Shown piece after piece: positions 16,053 to 25,185 of a stretch of DNA of 64,000 bases (within the stretch, counting starts at the first letter, position 1; the number at the start of each line of letters is the position of its first letter). The stretch is from Streptomyces sp. SID8352. GTDB lineage: Bacteria; Actinomycetota; Actinomycetes; Streptomycetales; Streptomycetaceae. The stretch lies in assembly GCF_009862265.1 (NCBI RefSeq), contig NZ_WWGX01000089.1, forward strand, positions 1-64,000, written 5' to 3'. The notes below the pieces were generated by a model that saw only the letters and a list, made by a program, of their open reading frames with translations, was not told the DNA's origin and made no database searches. The position numbers were made by a program, and so were the translations under genes.

Positions 16053-17711
16053 ATGCGCGACCGCGCTCGTCCCGCCCTGCCCTCCACCGCCCCCGCCCCC
16101 GCCGTGGCCCAACTGGCCGTCAGGTCCGTCTCCAAGTCGTACGGCACCCGGACCGTCCTCGATCAGGTCTCCTTCACCGTCCGGCCGGGCGAGAGGGCCG
16201 CCGTCATCGGGGAGAACGGCTCCGGCAAGTCCACCCTGCTGCGGCTGCTCGCCGCGGCAGAGCCGCCGGACGCCGGGGAGGTCACCGTCCGCTTCCCCGG
16301 CGGAACGGGCCATCTCGCCCAGACCCTCGGCCTCGGCGCGGACCGCACCGTGCGCGACGCCGTCGACCTCGCACTGGCCGAGCTGCGCGTCATGGAGCGG
16401 GGCCTCCGTACGGCGGAGGAGTCCCTCACCGACGCCTCCCAGGAGGAACTAGACGCGTACGGCGAGCTGTTGAACGCCTACGAGGAGCGCGGCGGCTACA
16501 CGGCGGACGCCCGGGTGGACGCCGCCCTGCACGGACTCGGGCTGGCCGGGGTCACCCGGGATCGCCCGCTCGGCTCGCTGTCCGGCGGCGAGCGGTCCCG
16601 GCTCGCGCTCGCCTGCACCCTGGCCGCCGCCCCGGAACTGCTCCTCCTGGACGAACCCACGAACCACCTCGACGCGACCGCCGTGCGCTGGCTGGAGGAG
16701 CACCTGCGCGCACACCGCGGCACCGTCGTCGCGGTCACTCACGACCGAGGCTTCCTGGAGCGCGTCGCCACCACGGTCCTGGAGGTCGACCGGGACGAGC
16801 GCACCGTGCGCCGGTACGGGGACGGATGGGCCGGCTACCGCGCCGCGAAGGCCGCCGCCCGGCGCGGCGCGGAGCAGCGGTACGCGGACTGGGCCGAGGA
16901 TGTGGCCCGTACGGAGGAACTGCTGGAGGCCGCGGGCAGGCGGCTGACCACCACCGGCCGCGACCCGAAGCAGGGCTTCGGCAAGCACCGCCGCTCCAGC
17001 GAGGCCAAGCTCGGCGGGCAGGTGCGCTCCGTGCGGGAGCGCCTGGACCGGCTGCGGCGCGACCCGGTGGCGAAGCCGCCGGCACCTCTCCGGTTCACGA
17101 CGGCGCTGCCGGCGGCGGGCGACGGACCGGCCCGGGGAACACTCGCCGCGCTCGACGGCGTACGGGTCGGGGAACGACTGCGCCTGGACGGGCGCCTGGC
17201 CCTCGGGCCCGGCGGACGCCTGCTCGTCACCGGGGCGAACGGCGCGGGGAAGTCGACGCTGCTCCGCGTCCTGGCCGGGGACCTGCGGCCGGACGCGGGC
17301 ACGGTGCTCCGCCCCGCCCGGACCGGCTACCTCGCCCAGGACCTGCCCGCGCGCGCCACCCGGCTGCCCCTGCTCGCCGCGTTCGCCGCCGGGCGGTCCG
17401 GACCGCCGGAGGAGCACGCCGAACGGCTCCTGTCCCTGGGCCTGTTCCGCGACCAGGACCTGCACGTCCCCGTCGCCGCCCTGTCCGTGGGGCAGCGGCG
17501 GCGGCTGCAGATCGCGCGGCTGGTGACCCGGCCCGCGGACCTCCTCGTCCTCGACGAACCGACCAACCACGTCGCGCCCGACCTGGCCGAGGACCTCAGG
17601 GCGGCCCTCACGGCGTTCCCTGGGGCGGTGGTCGCGGTCTCCCACGACCGCGACTTCCGCGCGCGCTTCGAGGCCGAGCGGCTGGAGCTCCACGCCGGCC
17701 GCAGGCGCTGA
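16053..17711 (+). CDS. ABC-F family ATP-binding protein (ribosome-protection/antibiotic-resistance type)
   Basis: A 552-residue soluble protein with two tandem ABC ATPase domains and no membrane segments. The first domain has Walker A GENGSGKST, signature LSGGERSRLALA and Walker B LLLLDEPTNHLD. The second has Walker A GANGAGKST, a weaker signature LSVGQRRRLQIA and LLVLDEPTNHVA, in which the usual LD after NH is replaced. The inter-domain linker is arginine-rich and helical (RSSEAKLGGQVRSVRERLDR), as in ABC-F proteins that enter the ribosomal E-site. The start at 16053 has GGGGAAG upstream; the longer frame would run through the leader region. ARE-type resistance to macrolides, lincosamides or similar drugs is likely but unproven. 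Confidence 0.85.
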   Translation: MRDRARPALPSTAPAPAVAQLAVRSVSKSYGTRTVLDQVSFTVRPGERAAVIGENGSGKSTLLRLLAAAEPPDAGEVTVRFPGGTGHLAQTLGLGADRTVRDAVDLALAELRVMERGLRTAEESLTDASQEELDAYGELLNAYEERGGYTADARVDAALHGLGLAGVTRDRPLGSLSGGERSRLALACTLAAAPELLLLDEPTNHLDATAVRWLEEHLRAHRGTVVAVTHDRGFLERVATTVLEVDRDERTVRRYGDGWAGYRAAKAAARRGAEQRYADWAEDVARTEELLEAAGRRLTTTGRDPKQGFGKHRRSSEAKLGGQVRSVRERLDRLRRDPVAKPPAPLRFTTALPAAGDGPARGTLAALDGVRVGERLRLDGRLALGPGGRLLVTGANGAGKSTLLRVLAGDLRPDAGTVLRPARTGYLAQDLPARATRLPLLAAFAAGRSGPPEEHAERLLSLGLFRDQDLHVPVAALSVGQRRRLQIARLVTRPADLLVLDEPTNHVAPDLAEDLRAALTAFPGAVVAVSHDRDFRARFEAERLELHAGRRR

Positions 17712-17915
17712 CCCGGCCCGCCGCGGAGGGCGCGTCCTCGAACCCGTCGCCCGCTCACGGGCCGCCCCCGGGACACACTTCCCCGGCGTCGCCCTCCGGT
17801 CCGTCCACGGCGGCTCCGCGAGCACCGCCGCCACGGGGACGGCCGGTGGCACCGGCTTCGAGCCGGCCGCGCCGGGCCCCGCGGGGAGCGTCCCGGCGGG
17901 CGGTGCCTCCCGGCC

Positions 17916-17944
17916 GTGAGGAGGAAAGACGTAACGGCTAGGGT
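17916..17944 (+). promoter_or_regulatory. Candidate promoter of the MFS gene
   Basis: GTGAGG (17916-17921), a 17-bp spacer and TAGGGT (17939-17944) resemble the ABC-F promoter and lie 41 bases upstream of the MFS start. The -35 match is weak. Confidence 0.35.
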
Positions 17945-17985
17945 GCGCGGGTACGCCGACCGTTCCATCCTGGAGATCCCCGCTC

Positions 17986-19242
17986 ATGGAGCCGCTCCAT
18001 CCGGCCCCGGTGGTCCGCCGTCACCGCCGGGCCCTGCAACTCTGCTTCGCGATACCCGGGCTGTCGCTGGCCACCTGGGTGACCCGCACCCCCGACGTAC
18101 GGGACCGGCTGGGGGCGTCCACCGCGGAGATGGGCCTGGTCCTGTTCGGCATGTCGATCGGCTCGATGCTCGGCATCCTGGTGGCGGGCGCGCTGGTGGC
18201 ACGGTTCGCCACCCGGCCGGTGATCCTGGCCGGCATGGGCCTGGTGCTGGCCGGTGTGGGGACCGCCGCGCTGGGCGCGGCCACGGCCTCGGCCCCGGCG
18301 GTGGCCGCGGGGCTGGCGTTCATCGGTGCGGGCATCGGCCTGTCCGAGGTCGCCAGCAACGTCGACGGGGCGGTGGTGGAAGGGGAGTTCGGCCGACCGG
18401 TGCTCCCGGCCCTGCACGGTTGCTACAGCCTCGGCACCGTGATCGGCGCCTGCCTCGGCGTGGCCGGAGCGGTCGTCGGCCTGCCGGTGTCCTGGCACCT
18501 GACCGCGACGCTGCTGCTGGCGGCCGGGCTGTTCGCCTGCGCGGTGCCGGGCCTCCGCCCCGGTCTGGGCCGCCCGGAGCCGGACCCCGGAGCGCCGCCC
18601 GGCGGAGCGGGGCCGGGGGCCGTCGGTTCCCCGGGACACCGGCTGCTCCTGGACCCCCGGCTGCTGATGATCGGCGGCGTGGTGTTCGGCGTGACGCTCG
18701 CCGAGGGCGCCGCCACCGACTGGCTGCCGCTGCTGATGGTCGACGGCCACGGCATGCCGACGGGTCTCGGATCGGCGGTCTACGCGGGGTTCGCCGCGAC
18801 CATGGCGGTGGGCCGCTTCGCCGGCGGCCCCGTGGTCACCCGCTTCGGACGCCCCGCGGTGCTCGGCACGGGTGCGCTGCTGACCGCGGCCGGGATCGCC
18901 CTGGTCTCCTTCGTGGACGTCCCCGCCGCCGCGGCCTGCGCCGTGCTGCTGTGGGGGCTCGGCACCTCGCTCGGGTTCCCGCTGGCGCTCTCCGCGGCCG
19001 GTGAGTCCGGCCCGGACACCACCGCCCGGATCGCCCTCGCCTCCCGGATCGGCTACGTCGCGCTGCTGGCCGGGCCGCCGCTGCTGGGTTTCCTCGGCGA
19101 ACACCAGGGGCTGCGCGCCGCGATGCTGCCCGTCATGCTGCTGATGCTGCTCGCGGCCGTACTCTCGCCCGCCACCGCCCGCGGCGGGGCCGCCCGTCGG
19201 GGCCGACCGCGGTGGCAACGCCCGGGACTCCGGAACGGCTGA
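17986..19242 (+). CDS. Major facilitator superfamily transporter
   Basis: A 418-residue protein with about twelve hydrophobic segments in two halves, separated by a Pro/Gly-rich cytoplasmic loop near residue 200. The motif between helices 2 and 3 is replaced by GALVARFATRPVI. The second half contains GVTLAEGAATDWLPLLMVDG, characteristic of the YbjJ/FucP-like branch of MFS proteins. The ATG at 17986 has GGAG upstream. It may export a drug or import a sugar-like solute; the sequence does not decide. It follows the ABC-F gene with 274 bp between and its own candidate promoter. Confidence 0.82.
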   Translation: MEPLHPAPVVRRHRRALQLCFAIPGLSLATWVTRTPDVRDRLGASTAEMGLVLFGMSIGSMLGILVAGALVARFATRPVILAGMGLVLAGVGTAALGAATASAPAVAAGLAFIGAGIGLSEVASNVDGAVVEGEFGRPVLPALHGCYSLGTVIGACLGVAGAVVGLPVSWHLTATLLLAAGLFACAVPGLRPGLGRPEPDPGAPPGGAGPGAVGSPGHRLLLDPRLLMIGGVVFGVTLAEGAATDWLPLLMVDGHGMPTGLGSAVYAGFAATMAVGRFAGGPVVTRFGRPAVLGTGALLTAAGIALVSFVDVPAAAACAVLLWGLGTSLGFPLALSAAGESGPDTTARIALASRIGYVALLAGPPLLGFLGEHQGLRAAMLPVMLLMLLAAVLSPATARGGAARRGRPRWQRPGLRNG

Positions 19243-19859
19243 CCCATGTCGGCGGCGGCAACGCCACCGGCGGACGTCGCCACTGCCCGCCGGACGCCGA
19301 TCGATCCGCCGCCCCTGCCGGGCGGGCCGTCCGCACCGCCCTCCTCGAACGCCGACGGTCCCTCCGGAACGCGCGGGGCCGCGGCACCTTCCCGGGCGGG
19401 TCCCGCTCCGGAGCGGGGCGGGCCGACCCGTGACGGGCACACGCCGTGGAGCGGGGGGCGCGGCCTCCGCACGAGCGACCGCCCGGAGCGCGACCTCGCT
19501 CACGCAGCGTGCTCGCGGGCGGCCGGAGCCCGACGGTGGCCCCTGGACGGCGGGTGCCACCACCGTGCGCCGACGTGGTGCGCGCCCCGGCCGTTCCGAC
19601 CGGAGGGGACGGCGTGACAGGCCCTCGGCGGCGGGGTGGACGAGGGCGAGCGGCGACGGCGCGCCACGAGCCGTCACACGAGGCGTGGGCAGCCACGGGG
19701 CGCGCGCCCGCCTCCGATGGTGTCGCAGCCCCGGTGGGGGCGCCGGGCGACGGGGTGACACAGGCGCGGGCGGGCGCGCTGTGGCGGGGCCCGCACACCT
19801 GACCGACCCTGGGCTGAAGGGGACGACCGGCGAGCGGGCCGACAGAAGGAGACCCATTC
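19243..19859. other. Intergenic region without a supported gene
   Basis: These 617 bases separate the MFS gene from the alpha/beta hydrolase gene. Several ORFs cross it but have low-complexity Arg/Gly/Pro translations and no RBS. I see no inverted repeat of note. The hydrolase RBS (GAAGGAGA) is at the right end. Confidence 0.4.
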
Positions 19860-20990
19860 ATGGCCATCACCACCACCGACCACGCGGTCCCTCACACATC
19901 GACCGTCCCCGCGAACGCGGGCCAGAAGGTCGAGCTGTTCGTCAGGGAACACGACGGCTCGCCCTCCGGTCCGTCCGCGGACCGCAAGGTCGTCCTCATG
20001 CTGCACGGCAGGAGCGTGCCGACACTGGCGGGCTACGACCTCCAGCACACCTCGTACGCATGGGGCGAGGCCCTCGCCCGGGCCGGGTACGACGTCTTCA
20101 TGATGGACCTGCAGGGCTCCGGCCGGTCGCCGCGGCCCCGGATGGACGATCCCTGCAATGTCAACCCCGCCCAGCAGGCCGCCGTCACTCCCCCGCTGGA
20201 GGGGCCGCGACCGCCCAGCTATCCCTTCGTCCTGACCAACTCCCAGAGCGACCAGGACGAGCTCGGCACCGTCGTCGAGTACATCCGCGGCAAGCGCGGC
20301 GTCGCGAAGGTCGCCTTCATCGGCTGGTCGGCGGCGGCCTTCGCCATGGGACCCTACGCGATCAGGAATCCGGGGAAGGTGGAGAGCCTGTTCCTCCTCG
20401 GCCCGATCTTCCCTCCGAAGGGGCCCTCGAACCCGCCGGTCCTGCCGGTGCCCGGCTTCCCCACTCATGTGCTCACCCACGCGAGCATCGAACAGGCCCT
20501 GGCCATGAAGTGCCCGAACCAGCACGAGCCCGGCATGGTCGACGTCGTCTGGAACGCGCTCATGGAGAACGACCCGATCGGCCGCGGCTGGGGGAAGATC
20601 CTGCCCTCCGGACAGCCGGCGGGCGTCAGCCGCTTCCGGAACTTCGTGACATGGGGCTGGAACACCACCACCGCGGGGCAGGACAGCGTCCTCGGCGGCA
20701 GCGTGCCCGCGCTGATCGTGCACGGCGAGCACGACCAGACGGCCAACACCACACCGCCCAGCGCCAACCCGGCACTCGACTTCCACGTCCCCGCGCTCTA
20801 CGACGCCATCAAGGGGCCGCACAAGCTCCTCGTCACGGTGAAGTGCGCCGGACATTCGATGCCCTGGGAAACCCAGCACAAGAACCTGCACAACCTGTCG
20901 AAGTACTGGCTCAAGCACACCAAGGTCGACGGCAAGACCCAGGGAAGCTTCGTGATGGACGAGAACGGCGACTTCAGCCCGGCACCCTGA
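19860..20990 (+). CDS. Alpha/beta hydrolase
   Basis: A 376-residue alpha/beta-hydrolase-fold enzyme. The oxyanion segment is VVLMLHGRSVP and the nucleophile elbow is FIGWSAAAFAMG (Ser in GWSAA). The acid is in LIVHGEHDQT and the catalytic His in CAGHSMPWE. There is no signal peptide, so it is probably cytoplasmic. AAGGAGA lies at good distance from the ATG. The family covers esterases, lipases and peptidases; the substrate is not evident. It stands alone. Confidence 0.85.
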   Translation: MAITTTDHAVPHTSTVPANAGQKVELFVREHDGSPSGPSADRKVVLMLHGRSVPTLAGYDLQHTSYAWGEALARAGYDVFMMDLQGSGRSPRPRMDDPCNVNPAQQAAVTPPLEGPRPPSYPFVLTNSQSDQDELGTVVEYIRGKRGVAKVAFIGWSAAAFAMGPYAIRNPGKVESLFLLGPIFPPKGPSNPPVLPVPGFPTHVLTHASIEQALAMKCPNQHEPGMVDVVWNALMENDPIGRGWGKILPSGQPAGVSRFRNFVTWGWNTTTAGQDSVLGGSVPALIVHGEHDQTANTTPPSANPALDFHVPALYDAIKGPHKLLVTVKCAGHSMPWETQHKNLHNLSKYWLKHTKVDGKTQGSFVMDENGDFSPAP

Positions 20991-21036
20991 ACCGGGCCGC
21001 CCCGGCCGGGCGCACCACACCGTCGAAGGGTCCCCG

Positions 21037-21360
21037 GTGGGGTGGGGCCGGGGGAACCGCGCCGCGTCGACCGGCCCGTCGGGAAGCGCGCACGCTGACG
21101 GACCAGGCTCCGGCGGTCCTGTCGAGGCCGACCTCACGGCCCTCGGCCGGGCTGCCGCACTGCTCGCCCGGCCGGACAAAGAAGCGGCGAGCCCGAGGGC
21201 CGCCCGCGCCCGCTGCTTCACCGAGGCGCTGCGTGCCGACGCGTCAGGAGACCTCGCGGCCTTTCTGACGGGCTGTGCGGCGTTCCTCCCCTCCGGGCCG
21301 CAGCGTCTCCCCCGGGCCTTCCGGATCCTGTCCAAGCGGCTGCTGAGGGTGATCGGGTGA
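21037..21360 (+). CDS. Hypothetical small protein
   Basis: An open frame of 107 residues from GTG at 21037 (GAAGGG upstream). The first 35 residues are low complexity. The rest (DLTALGRAAALLARPDKEAA, RCFTEALRADASGDLAAFLT) looks like a genuine helical protein with high GC at third positions. It is not a family I recognise. The stop (TGA at 21358-21360) overlaps a GTG from which the next frame could begin. It may be a real gene whose true start lies nearer 21100. Confidence 0.4.
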   Translation: MGWGRGNRAASTGPSGSAHADGPGSGGPVEADLTALGRAAALLARPDKEAASPRAARARCFTEALRADASGDLAAFLTGCAAFLPSGPQRLPRAFRILSKRLLRVIG

Positions 21361-21509
21361 CCTCCGCCCCCGAATCCCGGGCGGACCCGGGCGGACGGGG
21401 CCACGGCGGGAAGGCCCCGAGCCCCCACGCGGACTCCGTGGGCCCCCCGGAGCGGGCCGCACGACAAACCCGCGAGCGCCGAAGGCGGCCCTCTGCCATT
21501 CTGCCGATC

Positions 21510-21914
21510 ATGTCCGCACGCAAGCGAAGGCTGCCCCGGCACCGCGCCTGGCCCCTGACCACCACCGACATCGACCGCTGCCTCGGCCCCCTCATGAGCG
21601 AGGTCACGGACCTCGGGTTCCTCACGGGGCACGACAGCGGGACCATCGTCCTGGGGGCCGCGTGGATCGCACCGGTGCCGCACAACTACGGCGGAGGAGT
21701 CCACCCCGACATGGTGGGGTTCCGCCTGGACGTCCACCCGGTCGACGCCACTGACCGTGCCGCCGTCCGCGCTGTGCTGCTGGCGCGTGCCCTTCCTCAG
21801 CTCCACGCGTGGATCACGCGGGCGCTCGCCGCCGACGAGACCTGGCGGCTGACACCCCACCAGCACTACTGGCGGCTCGCGGACGGCCGTCTCACCCACC
21901 GCGACGAGGCGTGA
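21510..21914 (+). CDS. Hypothetical protein
   Basis: A 134-residue protein from the ATG at 21510. A longer in-frame version from GTG at 21357 would overlap the previous frame. The sequence is balanced and folded-looking (HRAWPLTTTDIDRCLGPLMS, FLTGHDSGTIVLGAAWIAPV, MVGFRLDVHPVDATDRAAVR). It is not repeat-like, so it is probably real. I do not recognise the family, and there is no signal peptide or membrane segment. The N-terminal extension (Arg/Pro-rich) is doubtful. Confidence 0.5.
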   Translation: MSARKRRLPRHRAWPLTTTDIDRCLGPLMSEVTDLGFLTGHDSGTIVLGAAWIAPVPHNYGGGVHPDMVGFRLDVHPVDATDRAAVRAVLLARALPQLHAWITRALAADETWRLTPHQHYWRLADGRLTHRDEA

Positions 21915-22324
21915 ACCGGGCCCGGCGACGAGGCGGGTCCTGGCGCCGGCGAGGTCACCCGCGCGGTTTCGACGCGGGGCGCGCCGCCTCGGACGACGGC
22001 GATGTCGCCGACGGGTAACGGTTCTGACGGTTCGGTAACGAGGCCGGGCCCCCGCGGTCGGCCCGACTCCGGTCGGACAGGTCCCCGTCGAGCGATACGG
22101 CCAGGTGAGCGGGGGTTCGCCCGGTCTGAACCCCGGGGAGCCGTTCCGGCCGGCGCACGGGACACATTCGCCTTCTCGCATGCTGACGGTTACATTCCAC
22201 TTGCAATGTCGGCCAGCCGGGCATTGGCCGGACAGCACCGCGCCGTGCCCGGCCGCCACCGCCACGACCGCTGCCCCGACGGCGGCACCGGCGGTACCAG
22301 TGTCACCAGCAAGTGGGGGAGAAC
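21915..22324. other. Upstream region of the lipoprotein gene
   Basis: These 410 bases contain a direct repeat of GGTAACG (near 22013 and 22035) and a locally AT-richer stretch near 22185-22215. They probably include the lipoprotein promoter. No hexamer pair stands out and no gene is called. Confidence 0.35.
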
Positions 22325-22984
22325 ATGCGCAAGGCACGTATCGCGTTCGCGGCCGCCCTGGCCGTCGCCGGACTCGGCCTCACGGCCTGTGGCGGCGACG
22401 ACGAGGCGGGTCCGGAGAAGGAGACGCCCGCCGTGTCGGCCGAGGCGTCGCCGGAGGCGTCGGCCACGCAGGAGCAGACCGAGGAGCCCGACGGGGACAA
22501 GGGCGGGGAGGACGCCCCGGCCGCCGAGGACGGTGACGTCACCAAGCCGGGCACGAAGCTCGGGATCGGCGAGCGGGCCGTCCTTCCGTTCACCTACGGG
22601 ACGTCGAAGAAGGGCACCATCGCCGTCACCGTCACGGCGATCGAGAAGGGCGCCGAGGCGGACATGGCCAAGTTCGGCGACAAGGCGAAGGGCATGACGC
22701 CGTACTTCATCAGGATGAAGGTGGAGAACGTCGGCGGCACCGACCTGTCGTACTCCTCCCTCAAGCTGGACGGCGTGCTGGAGGGCGGCGGCGGCACCGG
22801 CGTCATCCTGATCGGCGGCCTCCCGGACAAGTGCGACAGCAAGACCGCGCCCAGGGAGTTCACAACCAAGGGCGCCTCGTTCGAGACCTGCTCGCTGTCC
22901 GCCACGAAGACCGCGCCGGTCGCCGCCGCCGAGTTCGACGAGGGCGACGCGTACCGCGACAACCCGGTCGTCTGGAGCAACTGA
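22325..22984 (+). CDS. Lipoprotein of unknown function
   Basis: A 219-residue exported lipoprotein. The signal peptide MRKARIAFAAALAVAGLGLT ends in a lipobox with Cys at position 22 (LTAC). A charged, disordered Glu/Asp/Ala/Pro linker follows (residues 24-75). The C-terminal 140 residues form a beta-rich domain (IAVTVTAIEKGAEADMAKFG, TPYFIRMKVENVGGTDLSYS) resembling the immunoglobulin-like DUF4352 type, with two cysteines that could pair. The ATG at 22325 is preferred over a GTG four codons upstream because it begins the typical signal. It would be anchored on the outer face of the membrane. Confidence 0.78.
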   Translation: MRKARIAFAAALAVAGLGLTACGGDDEAGPEKETPAVSAEASPEASATQEQTEEPDGDKGGEDAPAAEDGDVTKPGTKLGIGERAVLPFTYGTSKKGTIAVTVTAIEKGAEADMAKFGDKAKGMTPYFIRMKVENVGGTDLSYSSLKLDGVLEGGGGTGVILIGGLPDKCDSKTAPREFTTKGASFETCSLSATKTAPVAAAEFDEGDAYRDNPVVWSN

Positions 22985-23007
22985 CGGCACCGCCCGCCGC
23001 GCGCTCC

Positions 23008-23036
23008 GCCGACGGCCACTCCGCCCGGCCGTCGGC
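23008..23036 (+). terminator. Terminator after the lipoprotein gene
   Basis: A perfect 10-bp stem: GCCGACGGCC (23008-23017), a 9-nt loop, then GGCCGTCGGC (23027-23036). It starts 23 bases after the stop. Confidence 0.65.
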
Positions 23037-23172
23037 CCGTGCGGCGGCCGCGGGGGCGGGACCGGTGGGTCCGAGCCGGGCTCCTTGAACGCGCCGTCAC
23101 CACCGACCGCGGGCCGGGACGCGGCAGGAAGCACGGGGGGAAAACCGCGAAGGCAGGGGGTAGCGTTCCGGC

Positions 23173-23553
23173 ATGTCGTCAGCGCCGCCCCGGTTCCCTC
23201 CGCGTCCGCTCCGTGGCGTGCGGGTGCTGCATCAGAGGCAGAACTGCGCACCGCAGTTCGCGGGGATCGAGGTGGATTTCGAGCCCGCGGCCGAGGGTTT
23301 CGTCTTCGAGGTGGCGCGGGAACCGGTGGTGGATCACGAAGCCGTCGACCCCCCGGCCCACCTCGTCGCGGCCGCCGCCGCGGGGATCGAGGAGCAGTTG
23401 CGCCTGCCCGACCACGGAGTCGTGGTCGCCGCTCGGGTGGTGCTGCGCCGCGCACACGTCGATCCCCTCGGCTCCCACGCACTGGCGTTCAAGGTCGCGG
23501 GCCATCTCGCCGCCCGCGAGGCACTGGAACGCGCGGGGTGCCTGCACCGCTGA
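23173..23553 (+). CDS. Hypothetical protein
   Basis: A 126-residue protein from the ATG at 23173. TAGCGT ends six bases upstream, so transcription could be leaderless. The body (FAGIEVDFEPAAEGFVFEVA, IEEQLRLPDHGVVVAARVVL, GSHALAFKVAGHLAAREALE) has an alternating beta-alpha pattern. It vaguely resembles domain IV of elongation factor G, but I would not assign a function. It has no partner gene. Confidence 0.55.
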   Translation: MSSAPPRFPPRPLRGVRVLHQRQNCAPQFAGIEVDFEPAAEGFVFEVAREPVVDHEAVDPPAHLVAAAAAGIEEQLRLPDHGVVVAARVVLRRAHVDPLGSHALAFKVAGHLAAREALERAGCLHR

Positions 23554-24032
23554 GTACCGCCCTCCTCAACGAGGCAGCGGGCGCCTCACGCTCGCCCGGG
23601 TCGTGAGTGCCACCGAGCGGTGCCGTCCCGGACGGCGGCCACTCCGCATCGCGTGGGACAAGCCTCCGCGGAGTGACGCGGTCCGCGCGCTCGCGCCGCG
23701 CGCCGTGGAGTGCCGGAGCGTCCGGAGCGTGGGGAGATGCCCGGGCCGAGCCGCCGGGCCACGGACGCCGGGCCCGACGCCGAAGGGCCGCGGCGGCCCC
23801 GCGCCACCCGTCCGCCACCCCCCGTGGCCGCGGACGGCGGGATCCTCTCGCCGTGCGGCCACTCGACGGCCTCGCCGCGACGGCCACCGGACGGGAGACG
23901 GACCGTGGCCGTCCCGCGAGCCACCGGACGGGCGGCACCTACCGACGCCTCTCCCGCACCCGGGACAGGCGGGAGGCGAGGCACAACGGGACGTCTCCCG
24001 CCCGTCACCGGCCGGTCGATCGTCCTCTGGGG
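23554..24032. other. Convergent intergenic region
   Basis: These 479 bases lie between the hypothetical protein gene (plus) and pirin (minus). I see only shadow ORFs and no clear hairpin close to either stop codon. Confidence 0.4.
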
Positions 24033-24998
24033 TCAGCGGACCCTGCCCCGCGGCTTCAGCGGCGCCGCGGGCAGTGCGGGGGCCGGGATCGGGGCGCCGT
24101 CGTAGCCCTTGACCTCGCCGAAGCGCGTGCCCTCCATCCAGTCCCGGCGGGCCTGCTCGATCTCGTCCTGGGAGCGGCCGATCCAGTTCCAGAACATGAT
24201 CAGCTCCTCCTCGAACGGCTCGCCGCCCAGCAGCATCACGCTCGCGTCCGACGCGGCGCGCAGGGGGAGTTCGCCGCGTCCGCAGCCGAGGTAGAGCATG
24301 GAGCCGGGGAGCACCGGCACGCCGTCGACATGGACCTCGCCGGACATGGAGAGGACGGCGTACTCGAAGTCCGGCAGCAGCGGCAGCCGTGCCTCCGCGC
24401 CGTCAACCAGGCTCAGGTCGGCGCCGACCAGCGGGGTGTACGTGGTGCCCGGGGAGGTCGCGCCGTCCAGGTCGCCCAGGAGCAGCGTGGCCGTGACGCC
24501 CGGCGCGGTGACCCGGGGCAGCTCGGCGTGGAACTCGAAGTGCGGGTCGGTGTGGCGGTGGGCGTCCGGGAGCGCCACCCAGAGCTGCGCGCCGTGCAGG
24601 AGGCGGGCGTGCGGGCGGGGGCTCTCCTCCGAGTGGCTGATCGCCCGGCCGGAGGTCATCAGACCGAGCTGGCGGGGGCGGATGGTCTGGAGGCTGCCGG
24701 TGGAGTCGCGGTGCAGCACCTCGCCCTCGTGCAGCCAGCTCACCGTCTGGAGGCCCATGTGGGGATGGGGCGGCACCTGCATCCCGGGCTCGTCCGCGAT
24801 GTCGTCGGGGCCGTAGTGGTCGACGAAGCACCAGGCGCCGACCATGCGGCGGCCCAGGTTGGGCAGCAGCCGGCGGACCTCGGTGGAAGCGCCGAGCTTG
24901 ACCCGGCGGGGGCTGAGGAGTTCACGCACCGGTTCCGCCACCACGAAGCCCCGGCCGCCGCAGACGGAGGGGACCGGCTCCCGATCAAGATTGCTCAT
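24033..24998 (-). CDS. Pirin family protein
   Basis: A 321-residue bicupin of the pirin family. The metal-binding histidines of the N-terminal cupin are in VDHYGPDDI and PPHPHMGLQTVSWLHEGEVL, where an HPHxG pattern and a following His are present. RDSTGSLQTIRPRQLGLMTS and ISHSEESP are also family signatures. Pirins bind iron and include quercetinase activity or regulatory roles; which applies here is unknown. The start at 24998 follows a promoter that makes a leaderless mRNA. The gene is divergent from the TPR protein gene. Confidence 0.88.
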   Translation of the reverse strand: MSNLDREPVPSVCGGRGFVVAEPVRELLSPRRVKLGASTEVRRLLPNLGRRMVGAWCFVDHYGPDDIADEPGMQVPPHPHMGLQTVSWLHEGEVLHRDSTGSLQTIRPRQLGLMTSGRAISHSEESPRPHARLLHGAQLWVALPDAHRHTDPHFEFHAELPRVTAPGVTATLLLGDLDGATSPGTTYTPLVGADLSLVDGAEARLPLLPDFEYAVLSMSGEVHVDGVPVLPGSMLYLGCGRGELPLRAASDASVMLLGGEPFEEELIMFWNWIGRSQDEIEQARRDWMEGTRFGEVKGYDGAPIPAPALPAAPLKPRGRVR

Positions 24999-25005
24999 AC
25001 CGCCC

Positions 25006-25035
25006 AACCTAGCCCCGTCCGGTGCGTACCGTCAG
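25006..25035 (-). promoter_or_regulatory. Leaderless promoter of the pirin gene
   Basis: Read on the minus strand: -35 CTGACG (25030-25035), an 18-bp spacer, -10 TAGGTT (25006-25011). The start point about seven bases on coincides with the pirin ATG at 24998. No Shine-Dalgarno sequence is present, as expected for a leaderless gene. Confidence 0.6.
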
Positions 25036-25185
25036 TCCGCCCGGGCCGCCGTCGCCGGATCCGGTCACCCGTTCCGGGCGCCGCCGCCCGCCCGCGCTCG
25101 CGCGCGGTGCCCCGCCCGGCCCCCACCAGCAGTAGTGGAATTTTCAACCACACCGTTCCGTTGGAGAGGACGAAGGAGGCCACCG

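Noticed and set aside
19243..19859. Several ORFs of 70-250 codons in the gap after the MFS gene
   Set aside because: Overlapping frames on both strands with low-complexity translations and no translation signals.
21357..21509. Longer GTG-started version of the hypothetical protein at 21510
   Set aside because: The extra 51 residues are Arg/Pro/Gly-rich and unstructured, and no RBS precedes the GTG other than coding sequence of the previous frame.
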